Translations under genes and position numbers: made by a program | Notes under the pieces: model-generated | The model's database searches: none | What the model was told of the DNA's origin: nothing | The model's input: the letters and a program-made list of their open reading frames with translations, nothing else | Shown here: piece after piece, positions 53,800 through 63,800 of the stretch | Layout: the number at the start of each line of letters is the position of its first letter | Position numbering within the stretch: position 1 is the first letter of the stretch | Assembly: GCA_006503475.1 (NCBI GenBank) | Contig: RSEH01000105.1 | Coordinates: 86,165-150,164 of the forward strand | Length of the DNA stretch: 64,000 nt | Source: Stentor roeselii | Taxonomy: Eukaryota; Ciliophora; Heterotrichea; Heterotrichida; Stentoridae | Direction of reading: 5' to 3'

Positions 53800-53927
53800 T
53801 TCACTTAAAGCTATTAATAGATTTTAATATATCAAGAAGAACTCATCAATCAATCAAGAAATTCCCTCCAAACCAAAAAAATCCTTCAAATCTCCAATTC
53901 ACTTCTTCAGCCCATATCAAAATAAAT

Positions 53928-54695
53928 ATGAAGCCAACAATCAAAATCCAGCGAACCGAAAAGTGTCAAGTGGCTGAAATTCTGAGTGAACCAAAACGTC
54001 TAACCGACATAAACTACGAAAAAAAGAACTACAACCAACTAAAACAAGCTCAAAACGAGAATCGCAAAAAGAAAGAAGAAGACGCAGCGCGGCCTCCGAA
54101 GGAGCCATTCAAAATAAAGCGTTTTCAAAACGTAGAAAGCCAGGTCTACAAAAAGCCAGAAGACGTGAAAAAGGCAAAGCCACAAAAAGAGCGCTCTTCA
54201 AGCGCAACGCAACCGATAATCGTGACTTACAATCCAGATGATGAAGGTCAACTTCCACCAGATCCCACCAGGCAAGATGGTAAAAAAGATTATGTGAAGG
54301 AAAATGCGAAGGCTGCTATCGCTCAACAAGCTTCGAAGCAACAAGTGGCTCCTGAAACTAACCCGAAAGCCTTGAATCCCAGCTATGGAAAAGTCCCGCA
54401 GTATCTAGAGGAGTATAAAAATCAGCGCGAAATTCTCAACGAAAGAAAAAAATACGAAGAAGAACTCGCCAAATGTCCTCCTGGAATGAAACTCATGCCT
54501 GAACACGAACGAGTCGAAACTTTAGAAATTCTTCAAAGAGGAAAAGATGAAGTCTGGCAAGCTATCAACAAGTTGCCGATTGCCAGCAACACCCTGACCG
54601 TTCAACGTAAAAGAGCTGAATATGAGTCAAAGTTGCAAGAACTCGAAAATGCGATCAAGACATTTTCGAAGCCAAAGGTATACGTCGCTCTTTAA
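53928..54695 (+). CDS. ENKUR: Enkurin, ciliary/axonemal protein
   Basis: 255 residues, close to the ~256 of mammalian enkurin. Conserved blocks: a KIKRFQNVESQVYKKPE-type segment near residue 63, and the C-terminal enkurin domain YGKVPQYLEEYKNQREILNE, PPGMKLMPEHERVETLEILQ and LPIASNTLTVQRKRAEYESK. In vertebrates enkurin is a calmodulin- and TRPC-binding protein that sits inside doublet microtubules (inner-junction/MIP protein). Fits the heavily ciliated cell. The long open frame extends upstream to 53793 without support; I chose the ATG at 53928 (AATAAATATGAAG). Confidence 0.92.
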   Translation: MKPTIKIQRTEKCQVAEILSEPKRLTDINYEKKNYNQLKQAQNENRKKKEEDAARPPKEPFKIKRFQNVESQVYKKPEDVKKAKPQKERSSSATQPIIVTYNPDDEGQLPPDPTRQDGKKDYVKENAKAAIAQQASKQQVAPETNPKALNPSYGKVPQYLEEYKNQREILNERKKYEEELAKCPPGMKLMPEHERVETLEILQRGKDEVWQAINKLPIASNTLTVQRKRAEYESKLQELENAIKTFSKPKVYVAL

Positions 54696-54823
54696 TTAAC
54701 TAGACTAAAGGATGATGATTTTAGAATTGATAAAACTATGAAAACCCCCAAATTCCCTAATTTTCGCTATTTTAAAACAAAAAAATCCTATAATGATCTA
54801 TAATTTAGCTGAAGTTGTGCATC

Positions 54824-56539
54824 TTATCTCATCGAAGGCATATCATAACTCTGATAAAGACAATTCCCTATTCTCTTCACATAAGCCTCCTTCAATTTTG
54901 TCCTCCTCTCAATATGAACCTTATGATTTTTCTCCATATTCGGCGAAATATAATTATCAATCAATATTCCATTCACATATCTTCCACATCCTCTCTTAAA
55001 CCATGCATTTATTTTCTTATTCGCGTAATCAGAAGCGTTAATAATCTGCATTATTGTCAGAGCTTCAGGAAAAGAATTCATCTTCAAATAAAAATAACTC
55101 GAATCACTTAAAAAATTCTCAAGTCCAGGTTCATATCCGAACTTCATTGAATGTCCATTATTTTTCGAGATTTCATTAAGCCACCCTGCAAAGTTCTTCG
55201 GATTCAAGTTCCAAGGAATATTATTCAACTGAATGATTTTCTTATTATCCGCGTCATCCACTACTAAAAATGCTTTTTGATACTCTATTCCAAACAAACG
55301 ATAAACATTTCTTAAAAGTTTCTCTTTTTCTTCAAAAGTTTCAAATTCGGCAAAGCCGTAGGCTCTGCTTCTATTGTTTACTTTACTACAAAATTTTATC
55401 ATATCTTCGAATTTTTTCGCATCTTTTTCAAGTTCTGAAGAATGACTGCTGAAGTTACCGGATAAGGCTTCATCTTCGACTTCAGTTCTTTTTGAAGGAG
55501 TTGAAGAATTTGAACGTGCCAAGATTGCAAGACGTGAAAAATCGATGTCTTCTGAAAGGGAATCTTTGAGTTCTTGAGAAGATATTTGCTTTGTTTGAAT
55601 CGGGACTCTTTGGGGTTGATATTGTGGCTTGAAAACTAAAAGGTTTTGACAGGTTTCAATTCCTAGTTTGTTGAATGTTGACATAACTCCTTCTTCTGTT
55701 AACATATCATCTATTCCAGATTCTAATTGAAAGTAAACCCAGTTAGTCCTTTTTGGTGGATCTGAAGGAATTTGATGAATAGTGATAATTGAGTCGATTA
55801 TGAACTTTTTTTGAGCAATTTCTGATAGTTCCTCGTCAATATTCTCATTTTCTTCATCTTCTTTATTTTCTTCATTTCCAGATTTTTCATCATTTCCAAA
55901 TTTTTCAGATTTTTCATCTTTTTCAGATCTTTCATCATTTGACAAGAGTTCGTCAAAGTTCTTGTAAGAGTCAAAAATTAGTTTTTCGTTTGGAATCAAC
56001 TTATAAATTTGCAGAGTGTCATCAGAATCTAAATTCGTATGAGTGATATTTTCGTATAAATTTTTACGGCTGATTTTTTTTAAATTGCACATTGCTAGCA
56101 ATTTCACCAAAAAAGCGTCGTTGTTGAAAATCTTAAAACATATTGGAATGTATTTTTCAAAGTTAGTTAATTTTTTCAAGGATTTCACTTGATGCTCGTT
56201 GAATTCCACAAATCTTTTGAAGTTTTCAACTCCTAGACGAATTGAACATTCATTACAAAATCTATCAATATGAGGGGTTTGAATATCGAACTTCGTGTTG
56301 TAAAATGACTGCTTAGCAAGCTCATGCATTTGAAACATATTCAGTGCTTGTTGTATAGTCCTATTCCCAATCTTGACATCCTGATGAAGCCATCGAGGGT
56401 TTTTTCCAAACTCAATCATTTTCTGTAGTTTAGCTGGCTGAGCGACAAGCATCTGATTCTGCGTTCCTTGTTTAAGCTTGGCATTAACTCTACTAAAAGC
56501 TCTAAAGATTGAAATATAAGTTCTATGACGTTCCAGCAT
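54824..56539 (-). CDS. RRM-like RNA-binding protein, possibly mitochondrial, 571 aa
   Basis: Two segments look like divergent RRM folds: one with FIIDSIITIHQIPSDPPKRT (~residue 235) followed by WVYFQL, and one with KKIIQLNNIPWNLNPKNFAG (~425) with later SYFYLKMNSFPEALTIMQII. An acidic stretch of alternating Glu/Asn/Asp/Lys (~205-245) separates them. The N-terminus (MLERHRTYISIFRAFSRVNA) is Arg-rich and amphipathic, compatible with a mitochondrial presequence. No family assigned. The frame starts with GTG at 56542; the ATG one codon later (56539) is the start. Confidence 0.7.
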   Translation of the reverse strand: MLERHRTYISIFRAFSRVNAKLKQGTQNQMLVAQPAKLQKMIEFGKNPRWLHQDVKIGNRTIQQALNMFQMHELAKQSFYNTKFDIQTPHIDRFCNECSIRLGVENFKRFVEFNEHQVKSLKKLTNFEKYIPICFKIFNNDAFLVKLLAMCNLKKISRKNLYENITHTNLDSDDTLQIYKLIPNEKLIFDSYKNFDELLSNDERSEKDEKSEKFGNDEKSGNEENKEDEENENIDEELSEIAQKKFIIDSIITIHQIPSDPPKRTNWVYFQLESGIDDMLTEEGVMSTFNKLGIETCQNLLVFKPQYQPQRVPIQTKQISSQELKDSLSEDIDFSRLAILARSNSSTPSKRTEVEDEALSGNFSSHSSELEKDAKKFEDMIKFCSKVNNRSRAYGFAEFETFEEKEKLLRNVYRLFGIEYQKAFLVVDDADNKKIIQLNNIPWNLNPKNFAGWLNEISKNNGHSMKFGYEPGLENFLSDSSYFYLKMNSFPEALTIMQIINASDYANKKINAWFKRGCGRYVNGILIDNYISPNMEKNHKVHIERRTKLKEAYVKRIGNCLYQSYDMPSMR

Positions 56540-56611
56540 CACTTTGAATATATTTCCCTTTATAACTAAAATCTAAGGTCAGAATTAACTTTATCCAAGA
56601 GGTTAATAAAA

Positions 56612-57706
56612 CTAGTTTTTTTGAATAGACCTAAGAATTTCAGCTGTTTTCGTGAAAGGCTGGTTCTGAGGAATCTCTTTGCCACTGTTAAGAACTTTCC
56701 ACATTTCTTTGACCGGCGAGAAATAAGAGTGATCCATTATTTCTCTTGGCAACAAACGGTAGTGATGGTTGTAGACTAGAAGCTTGCTGAGAAGGTCAAA
56801 AGCTTCAGAATTTACCAAATGTTTGTTTTCTTGAGTTATGAACTTGCTCCAAGGTTTTTTAGTGAATTTTTCAATTTGCCTCTCGAGACGAGAATCGATG
56901 TTTATATTAAACTTTGAGAGGTAGTCGTAAAAGTCTTCTGATCCTAAAGTGCTTATTATGTTTAGAAGGACTTTGTCGTTGTCTTCACCGTTGAAAAATG
57001 GATCTTTTTGGAATATCATACCTGCCATTGTTACACCTAAACACCAGGAGTCTAAGCTGTAGTCGTAAAAATCGTTTGAAACTAGGAGCTCTGGAGATTT
57101 GTAAGGCTTGGAAGCCACTCGAATGCTCATAGCTGTGTCTGGCTTGTAGAACTCGCCAAGGCCCCAATCAATCAGCCGGCACTTCCTAATTTTATGGTCA
57201 ATCATGATATTACTCGTTTTCACATCTCTATGAATGATACCTAACGAGTGAGAATAATCCAAAGCTTTAGCGATTTCATAGATATAGTACCTAATATCAA
57301 AGTCACTGAAAGTCTTAATCTGAGCTTTCGGTTCCGGGTTATCAACATACTCAAGTATCAAAGAAGGCACCTGTGTGGCATAATCTTTAACAACTTCTTT
57401 AAGCATGACCGTGTTATTTTTCCCTCCAACAAGTTGTAAAATTTTGACTTCTCTGCAAAATCGAATGGTTTTGACAGGTTTCAAAATCTTGATGACGACT
57501 GGTTCAAGTGTTAAAAGGTTGACTCCTTTATAAACCTCTGAATATTTCCCTCTTCCCAACTGTTCAACAATCTCGTAATCGTCTTGATGGCCCCAGTTGA
57601 CTGTGACTTTCTCGGAATTTAAGTAATCCTCGCCTTTGGAGATGGCAGCTTCAGCGTATCTTCGGGGTTTCAGTGATAAGATGTTGCGAAGCAGACATTT
57701 AAACAT
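56612..57706 (-). CDS. Casein kinase 2 alpha-type Ser/Thr kinase
   Basis: 364 residues with full CK2-alpha architecture: VTVNWGHQDDYEIVEQLGRG before the glycine loop (GRGKYSEV, 51-58), Lys73 (VVIKILKPVK), ALDYSHSLGIIHRDVKTSNI (catalytic Asp161), and the CK2-specific DWG motif (180-182, IDWGLGEFYKP). RVASKPYKSPELLVSNDFYD (normally SRYFKGPELL) and LGSEDFYDYLSKFNI complete the match. The usual Lys-rich substrate-binding cluster after the KPVK element is largely replaced (KTIRFCREVKIL), so this may be a specialised paralogue. A 14-residue N-terminal extension (MFKCLLRNILSLKP) is hydrophobic and basic and could act as a targeting signal. Confidence 0.92.
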   Translation of the reverse strand: MFKCLLRNILSLKPRRYAEAAISKGEDYLNSEKVTVNWGHQDDYEIVEQLGRGKYSEVYKGVNLLTLEPVVIKILKPVKTIRFCREVKILQLVGGKNNTVMLKEVVKDYATQVPSLILEYVDNPEPKAQIKTFSDFDIRYYIYEIAKALDYSHSLGIIHRDVKTSNIMIDHKIRKCRLIDWGLGEFYKPDTAMSIRVASKPYKSPELLVSNDFYDYSLDSWCLGVTMAGMIFQKDPFFNGEDNDKVLLNIISTLGSEDFYDYLSKFNINIDSRLERQIEKFTKKPWSKFITQENKHLVNSEAFDLLSKLLVYNHHYRLLPREIMDHSYFSPVKEMWKVLNSGKEIPQNQPFTKTAEILRSIQKN

Positions 57707-57772
57707 ATTGAAAAGGGCATCAGTCAGAGTTTTATGGATTTTTGGTACTTGTGAAAGTGGATTTTATATAAT

Positions 57773-58390
57773 ATGAGGACTGAATACGGCACACGCAAGA
57801 AGTTACCGAAAAAACTTGCGAAATATTTACCTCCTTTGAATGTGAAAAATGAAATTGAGAGGGATTGTGAATTTTTTATTAGTTCTTCTACGAAAAACTA
57901 TAAAGATTCTAAGGTTAGTAGTAGGATTTTTTATCAGAATACGAAGATGAAGAAATCGGACACTGTTATCAAAGATGTTGAGTACCGAGATATTGAAACT
58001 AACACAGATTTTGATTTACAGCACTTTGAAACTAATCAATTGAATTTCAAAACAATATCAAATCATAAGTTCATGCCTGATTCTCCAGTTCCAAAAAGAT
58101 TTTTTGGTAAAAATTATCGAAAAAATAAAGACTATAGCTTCAAAAGTATAACACCTGTCGTTCCTCATTCTTTCCAATCAAACAGTATAAAATCGATTTC
58201 TCCAATTCTTATGATGGCAGATTTTGAAGTTGGAAGAAGTAAGAGTTTTGAGAAAAAAGGAATGAAATCATATATTAAGGCGATTAATCACTCGCATACT
58301 CCAATGGGAAGAAAAATTGGCTTAAGGCAAAAGTATATGAATAAAATTGTGATAAGATCTGTTTTGAAAAGTCTAAACAATTTAAACTAA
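57773..58390 (+). CDS. Basic protein of unknown function, 205 aa
   Basis: Not recognised. Highly basic, Ser/Lys/Asn-rich, starting MRTEYGTRKKLPKKLAKYLP and ending with GRKIGLRQKYMNKIVIRSVL. No Cys clusters, TMs or coiled coil. Divergent from CK2 alpha with 66 nt between ATGs. Coding status relies on frame length and codon composition. Confidence 0.6.
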   Translation: MRTEYGTRKKLPKKLAKYLPPLNVKNEIERDCEFFISSSTKNYKDSKVSSRIFYQNTKMKKSDTVIKDVEYRDIETNTDFDLQHFETNQLNFKTISNHKFMPDSPVPKRFFGKNYRKNKDYSFKSITPVVPHSFQSNSIKSISPILMMADFEVGRSKSFEKKGMKSYIKAINHSHTPMGRKIGLRQKYMNKIVIRSVLKSLNNLN

Positions 58391-58610
58391 CTAAATTTTT
58401 AAAGTTTTATTAGTAATAATTATTTAGGTTTTATGCTGCTTTATATACATTAATTTGAGGATACCTTTAGTCTTTAAGTTATATGTAATTATACTTTAAT
58501 AATTGGAGAATCTACTCAAATAATATATTGTAATCATATCGGAAAGCTGAAACTCAAAGTTTGTTGGAAAAGAACGAAAATATGTCTATTTCTACTATAC
58601 AGTTTCATAA

Positions 58611-59645
58611 ATAGCATATAAAAGGCTTGAGTTTAAAAAATATAATTAGTACTCTTATTGGAAACAGGTTAAAAACGTGCTCAGGATTGATTGTTTTGCA
58701 AGAATAACTCAGTCAGTGTTTCAAAAAAGATCACAATAATAGCTTATCTCATCATTAGAAGGTGCAAACTCTATTCATTTTTTGGAACATTCTTCTCAAG
58801 TATTTGTCCGAAATGCCGATTAATTTTTCAGTAATTCTCAACCATTTTAATTAATCAGCTGTTCGAAAAATTCAATTACGTTTGTAATTCAGTAATTAAT
58901 TTAGATTACCTATCTATAATTACTGTAGTTACTCCCTCAGTCCTTGATTTTAGGTAGGCCAAACAATTATAGAAATAATGTAGTTTGGAAATCTAAGGTG
59001 ACGGGAACGGATAGAGAGCAGAAATAATTTTATTGATAGTACAACCCTAATTTTCTCAATTGATTTTTTATCTAAACTTCTGGAGAAACAAAATTTATTC
59101 AATTATTTCTATAATTTTAAGACCAATTTAAATAAAGAACTGATAGAGCAAGTAGGGTGGTAAATACTTAACACCTATCAAAACTTACAGAGCGCCCACT
59201 AAATTAATTTAATTACAATGATTGAGGAATTCAAAAGAAAAATATAAGGAATGAAAATTACGATTAAAGTATTAATATCTGGAACTTACTTTTTATGTGC
59301 CATTTAAAGTTGATTGTATTGTTTGATTAGTAAGTTTACTGATAAAGTATTTTCAACTCCATGCAAATGGTTTCCTTACTAAATATGAGTTTATTTCAAT
59401 TTGTTGCATTTTTTAAATTTTCCAAGATATTTTCGATATTGTTTTAGATTCATAAAAACTCTCTGCAATTATATTTATAATATTTGGATGATAAAAATTA
59501 TGAGAAGTATATCTAAAACCTTGATTGCGTTAATACTTATTGATACAATTCTTAGGAACATTTGAATCAATTTTGAAAATATCACTTGATTGAAGATAAA
59601 CATATATTTTTTGTCAATATAGTCATTGAATTGAATAAAAAATAG
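58611..59645 (+). pseudogene. Decayed SABATH methyltransferase copy (copy A)
   Basis: Aligns by eye with the intact gene at 60663-61655 from its start to its TAG. The start codon is ATA (58611-58613) and there are many frameshifts and stops. Recognisable blocks include GCAAGAATAACTCAG, TTTTTGGAACATTCTTCTC and TTTGATTAGTAAG...GATAAAGTATTTTCAAC, and the ending AATAAAAAATAGATTAGG. Homology continues a little into both flanks, so the duplication included non-coding DNA. Confidence 0.85.
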
Positions 59646-60662
59646 ATTAGGTTAGTTTATCTAAGAGCAATTATAGTGAATCTTCATAAATATTAGTATT
59701 TCCAATATACTTAGCTGAAGTACCTCTCTAACAATATATAAATAATAAAAATGGTATGATCATAAAACCTATCTATTTAAATCAATTAGCATTCTTGATA
59801 AAAGCATAAGGCAGATACTTATTAAATTTAGAAATTATGAAATTCAGACTTAGTTAAATCTTTGGAAAAAAAAATCAAATTCTTTTCATAAAAAAGTATA
59901 AAATAAGCAGATTCCAGAATAAATTAAAACCTAAAAACCCAAAAGCTAAATTCTGGTCATTTTCTGTTTTTTAGTTTTCTCGCTTTAATATATTCAAATA
60001 AAATTTAAGTAATATAGTTCCAGTAATCTTTACCCCGAAATGGCCCGATTAATCAATATGTTCAGAGATATGCTCATAAAGATTAAGATCAGCATCATCA
60101 TAAGCCAAGCAAGTACAAATATTTCATAAGGTGAGTGAGACGACGATTAAAATTCATAATAATCTAAGTAATCATATTGATGAGAAATCTAAAGAGGCAA
60201 GTCGAGGCCCAACAGAGATTCCATCACGCTAAAGTCCTTCAAAATATAAAAGTTGACTCGAGTTTTGACCCAAGAATGATTTGAATGAACATTACGAAAA
60301 GTAATGCATCAAATTTAAGTGTACCAAGCTGGGATTCACCCAATCCCAGATTTCGTATAGATGAAGATTTAAGGGCCTTTCATTCCACATTAAAAAATGC
60401 AGAGAGTCTAAGCTGGAGAGATTAGTTAATTCTTAGTTTTTAAAACTTTGATGAGAGCGTCAGGATCCCAATTATTGCATAACTAACTAAAGAAAATTTA
60501 GTACAAAAATGTCTTAGAGTTTCCTGTAAACCAATTAATCATATTTGACTTCATCAAAAGAATATACTTAAAAGAATATATTTTAATTTATCGGCAGGCT
60601 TAAACCCAAAGTTTGGTAAGAAAAGTACTAAAATTTGTAAATTTCTGCCACACAATTTATAA
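59646..60662. other. Spacer of the methyltransferase repeat unit
   Basis: Non-coding, about 1 kb. Segments from ~59925 on recur upstream of copies C (from ~62006) and D (from ~63101), so the repeat unit is gene plus spacer, ~2.1 kb. A perfect 8-bp-stem hairpin (CTGGGATT, loop CACCC, AATCCCAG) lies at 60329-60349. The reverse strand of ~60025-60125 shows fragments that read like decayed coding sequence, but no intact frame. Confidence 0.65.
60329..60349. repeat. Hairpin-forming inverted repeat in the array spacer
   Basis: CTGGGATT-CACCC-AATCCCAG, a perfect 8-bp stem with a 5-nt loop, unusually GC-rich for this DNA. The equivalent region of copy D is changed. Function unknown. Confidence 0.5.
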
Positions 60663-61655
60663 ATGGCATTTCAAAGGCTTGCGCTTAACAATTATAATCA
60701 GCACTCCTATTGGCAACAAGTTGAAAGCATGCTATGGCTTGATCAATTTGCAAGAATAACTCAGCCAGCGTTTCAAAAAAAGATTACAAAAATTGCTGAT
60801 TTTGGGTCATCAGAAGGGGCAAACTCAATAAAATTTTTTGGAACTTTGTTCTCAAGGTACTTATCCGAAAGACCGAGCGACTTTTCAGTGATTCTTAACC
60901 ATTGTGACTTACCGGAGAATAATTGGAATAACTTTTTCAAAGTTCTAAATTCATCGCCAGACTCCTACCAAAAATTCAAATTTGTTCATTCAAGAATTAT
61001 TGGTGAGACATTTTATAACCAATTATTCGAATACAATTCAATCGACATTTCTTATGCAGCGTTTAGTTTCCATTACTTATCAAAACATCCAGAGCGTCCA
61101 CTTAATGATATTAATTATTATCACTCAGGTATTTCAAAGCAAGGAATAGAAGATATGAAATTTTTGATAAATTTAAGGTTGAAAGAATTAACACCTGGAG
61201 GTTACTTTTTTATGATCTCTCCTGCAAAAGTCACAGGTATTCCTTCATTCGTTAGTTTGACTGATAAAGTATTTTTCAACTTTATGGAAAAAGGGCTGTT
61301 GACTAAAGATGAGTTGCTTTCAATTAGTTGCAATTTGTACATTTTGAACCAAGATGAATTTGATATTGTTTTAGATTCTGTTTCCGATCAAGTCGAAGTT
61401 ATTGAATATCGGTTAAGTAAATCTCTTTGCCCTTATTACTTAGAATATTTGAATGACAAGAATTATGAAAATTATATCGAAAGTCTTCATGGATTTAATA
61501 ATGCTCTTATTGATAGAATGATTAGAGAACATCTTGATCGATTCGGAAAATCTCACTTAATTGGAGACATTCATGATGAGTTTAAAAGATTGTTTAGAGA
61601 ATCGAAAATCGCACCTTTTTTTGATTATACCGTTCTTGCTTTAAAGAAAAAATAG
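60663..61655 (+). CDS. SABATH-type SAM-dependent carboxyl methyltransferase (intact copy B)
   Basis: 330 residues. The motif I block ITKIADFGSSEGANSI (41-56) is the SABATH form of the SAM-binding loop (.DLG.S.G.N). SYAAFSFHYLSKHPE matches the conserved S.s.lHWLS..P block and MKFLINLRLKELTPGGYFFM the FL..R..EL.pGG motif. In plants these enzymes methylate carboxyl groups of salicylate, jasmonate and similar small acids, or xanthine N atoms. Related enzymes occur in bacteria and some protists. The substrate here is unknown. No intron, stop TAG; start context ATAAATGG. It is the only intact copy of at least four in a tandem array. Confidence 0.85.
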   Translation: MAFQRLALNNYNQHSYWQQVESMLWLDQFARITQPAFQKKITKIADFGSSEGANSIKFFGTLFSRYLSERPSDFSVILNHCDLPENNWNNFFKVLNSSPDSYQKFKFVHSRIIGETFYNQLFEYNSIDISYAAFSFHYLSKHPERPLNDINYYHSGISKQGIEDMKFLINLRLKELTPGGYFFMISPAKVTGIPSFVSLTDKVFFNFMEKGLLTKDELLSISCNLYILNQDEFDIVLDSVSDQVEVIEYRLSKSLCPYYLEYLNDKNYENYIESLHGFNNALIDRMIREHLDRFGKSHLIGDIHDEFKRLFRESKIAPFFDYTVLALKKK

Positions 61656-62677
61656 ATTAGGCTAGTTAACTATTAGGAATGATAAGTGGAATCTTGATTG
61701 CATTTACTACAAATCACAAGTTTATAAAATATTAAAAACTCTTATAACCCTATATCATAAATATAAATATGTTAAATATTGTTAATTAAAGAGGCTGACA
61801 AAATTATAAAAACTTCTATCATCATAATCCCTTCTCTGTTTCGATCAATTAACATTCATGGCCAACACATATAGAAGAAGATAATTATAAAATTCATAAG
61901 TTTTCAAATTCATTCACTCTTAAATCCTTCGATTTATTCAATTAAAATTATACTCATATTTTTTATTCTACAGTTTTAAAAAAGCATATTGATAGAATGA
62001 AGTAAAACCCTGCAGCTAAAAATTTTGGTCATTTTAATTGTTAATTTCCTCGCTTCAAAATCTTTAAAAAGCATCAATGCAAAAAAATGCTCCAGTAATA
62101 ATTACCTCGAAATGATCAAATTTATGAATAAGTTACAAGCTTTCACCCATCATAATTTTAAAGATCAGCATCATGATTGGTTAAACTAGTGGAAAAATTT
62201 TATAAAGAGAGTCAGACAGTCTTCTAGTTCATAAATATTTTAGGTAATCATTTGAAGAGCAATTCAAAAAAAGTCGAGGCTCTCAAAAGGATTCTATTTC
62301 TAACAAAAAGCTAAAAAACTTGTCCAAATCCTCCAACTTCATAACCAAAAGAATCCACTATGTTCAAGAATAAGCTTGAATTATCATTCAAGAATGAGTA
62401 AGTATCAGCTTAAGGAATACCACCAATTTTATTTTTTTAGCTATAAGAGTAACCAACTCAACTCAAAACAAAATAATATTATATTATGACCTATCCTATA
62501 AATAATAATTTCATCAGAGGTAAATTTCAGGCTGAAAAGTTTGCTCATATCGTTTATTTTATAAATAGCATAATCATAATTTAAAAATATTCTGTACAGT
62601 GTAAATTTTAAGCCAGTCTCTTATAATACCCACCCATTTTATATCATGAAAACTAATTTGATCAAGATCCATCATAA
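61656..62677. other. Spacer of the repeat unit between copies B and C
   Basis: Homologous in order to the B-copy spacer (e.g. AAAATTTTGGTCATTTTAAT near 62020 and GATCAGCATCATGATTGG near 62162), with substitutions and indels. No intact reading frame, though TTTATAAATAGCATAATCAT near 62565 hints at an extra fragment of a gene start. Confidence 0.6.
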
Positions 62678-62925
62678 TTGGCATTTCAAAGGCTTCCGCT
62701 TAAGAATTATAATCACTTCTATTGACAAAAATTGAAAGCATGAATTGGCTAGATCATTTTGCAAGAATAACTCAGCCAGATTTCAATAAAAGATCGCAAA
62801 AATTACTGATTTTGGATCATTGAAGTTGCAAGCTCAAAATTTTTGTGAACTTTCTTTTAAAGGTACTTGCTGAAAGACCGAGTGACTTTTCAGTAATTCT
62901 TAACAATTGTGACTTTGTAAACCTT
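62678..62925 (+). pseudogene. Truncated SABATH methyltransferase copy (copy C)
   Basis: The start aligns with TTG in place of ATG (62678-62680), then GGCATTTCAAAGGCTTCCGC and several frame-disrupting changes (TGACAAAAATTGAAAGC). Homology is clear until GTGACTTTG near 62925 and then stops; roughly 700 bases of the gene are missing. The following spacer is again of the repeat type. Confidence 0.85.
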
Positions 62926-63800
62926 GATAAAGTGACGGTATACTTATAAAACGAGACTCATAATGATTCAGACGAAATCATAAACCAAAGACTTGGAATT
63001 TTACTTTATTTCAGATTGAAAATCATTCAAAATAATTAGAAATCAAATTATCAACCTAAGTGTTATAATTTTATATAAATTACTTAAATCTCTATAATAA
63101 AGAAAGGCCCAAAACCCAATACTAAAATTCTGATCATTTCTGTTTTTAGTTAATTTTTCCCAATATACTTAAATAAAATCAACATAATTAGATATACAAT
63201 ACTATCCCGTATAATGTCTATATTATCAAATTTTTTCTAAGTTAAAGCCTAAATAACAAAGATCAAAATCATCATAAGCCAAATAAGTGCAGAGATAGTT
63301 TAGTTAAGTTAGGTAGTCGATTCCAGTTGATAATTACACAGATAATCATGCTGAAGAGCCACTCAAAGAGACAAGTTTAGGGTTAACAAAGATTTCATCA
63401 CTCTTAAGTACTCCAAATCAGATGGTAGGCTGGAGTTATCACCCAAGAATGAGTTTTCTGACAAAATTTGCAAAAAATGAAAAAGGCTAAAGTGGAAAAC
63501 AGATATTCACGAAGTAAGATTTCATATATATGGATATTCGAATGTTTTTTCACTCAAAATTAGAAATTTAGAAATTTTCTGTTGAGAAAATCGTTTGTGT
63601 CGTATTCGTATACGCTCTAATTGAGCAAACCAGAATGCCAATTATTGCGTAACTAAAAGAAGAAAATCTTTGTGGAAATATGCTTTAAAGTACTCTATAA
63701 ACTAATAAAACATAATCGGCTTTGATAAACAGAATATACTTAGATAATGTAGATTTATTATTTCAAAAAAATATTAAATTCATCAGATTAAATTTCATAA
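62926..63800. other. Spacer of the repeat unit between copies C and D
   Basis: From ~63101 it matches the spacers before copies B and C (for instance GATCATTTCTGTTTTTAG and, near 63260, AAGATCAAAATCATCATAAG). No gene seen. Confidence 0.6.

Noticed and set aside
53793-53927. N-terminal extension of enkurin by 45 codons
   Set aside because: Composition is A/C-rich flank-like, it overlaps the start of the divergent gene, and family length fits the ATG at 53928.
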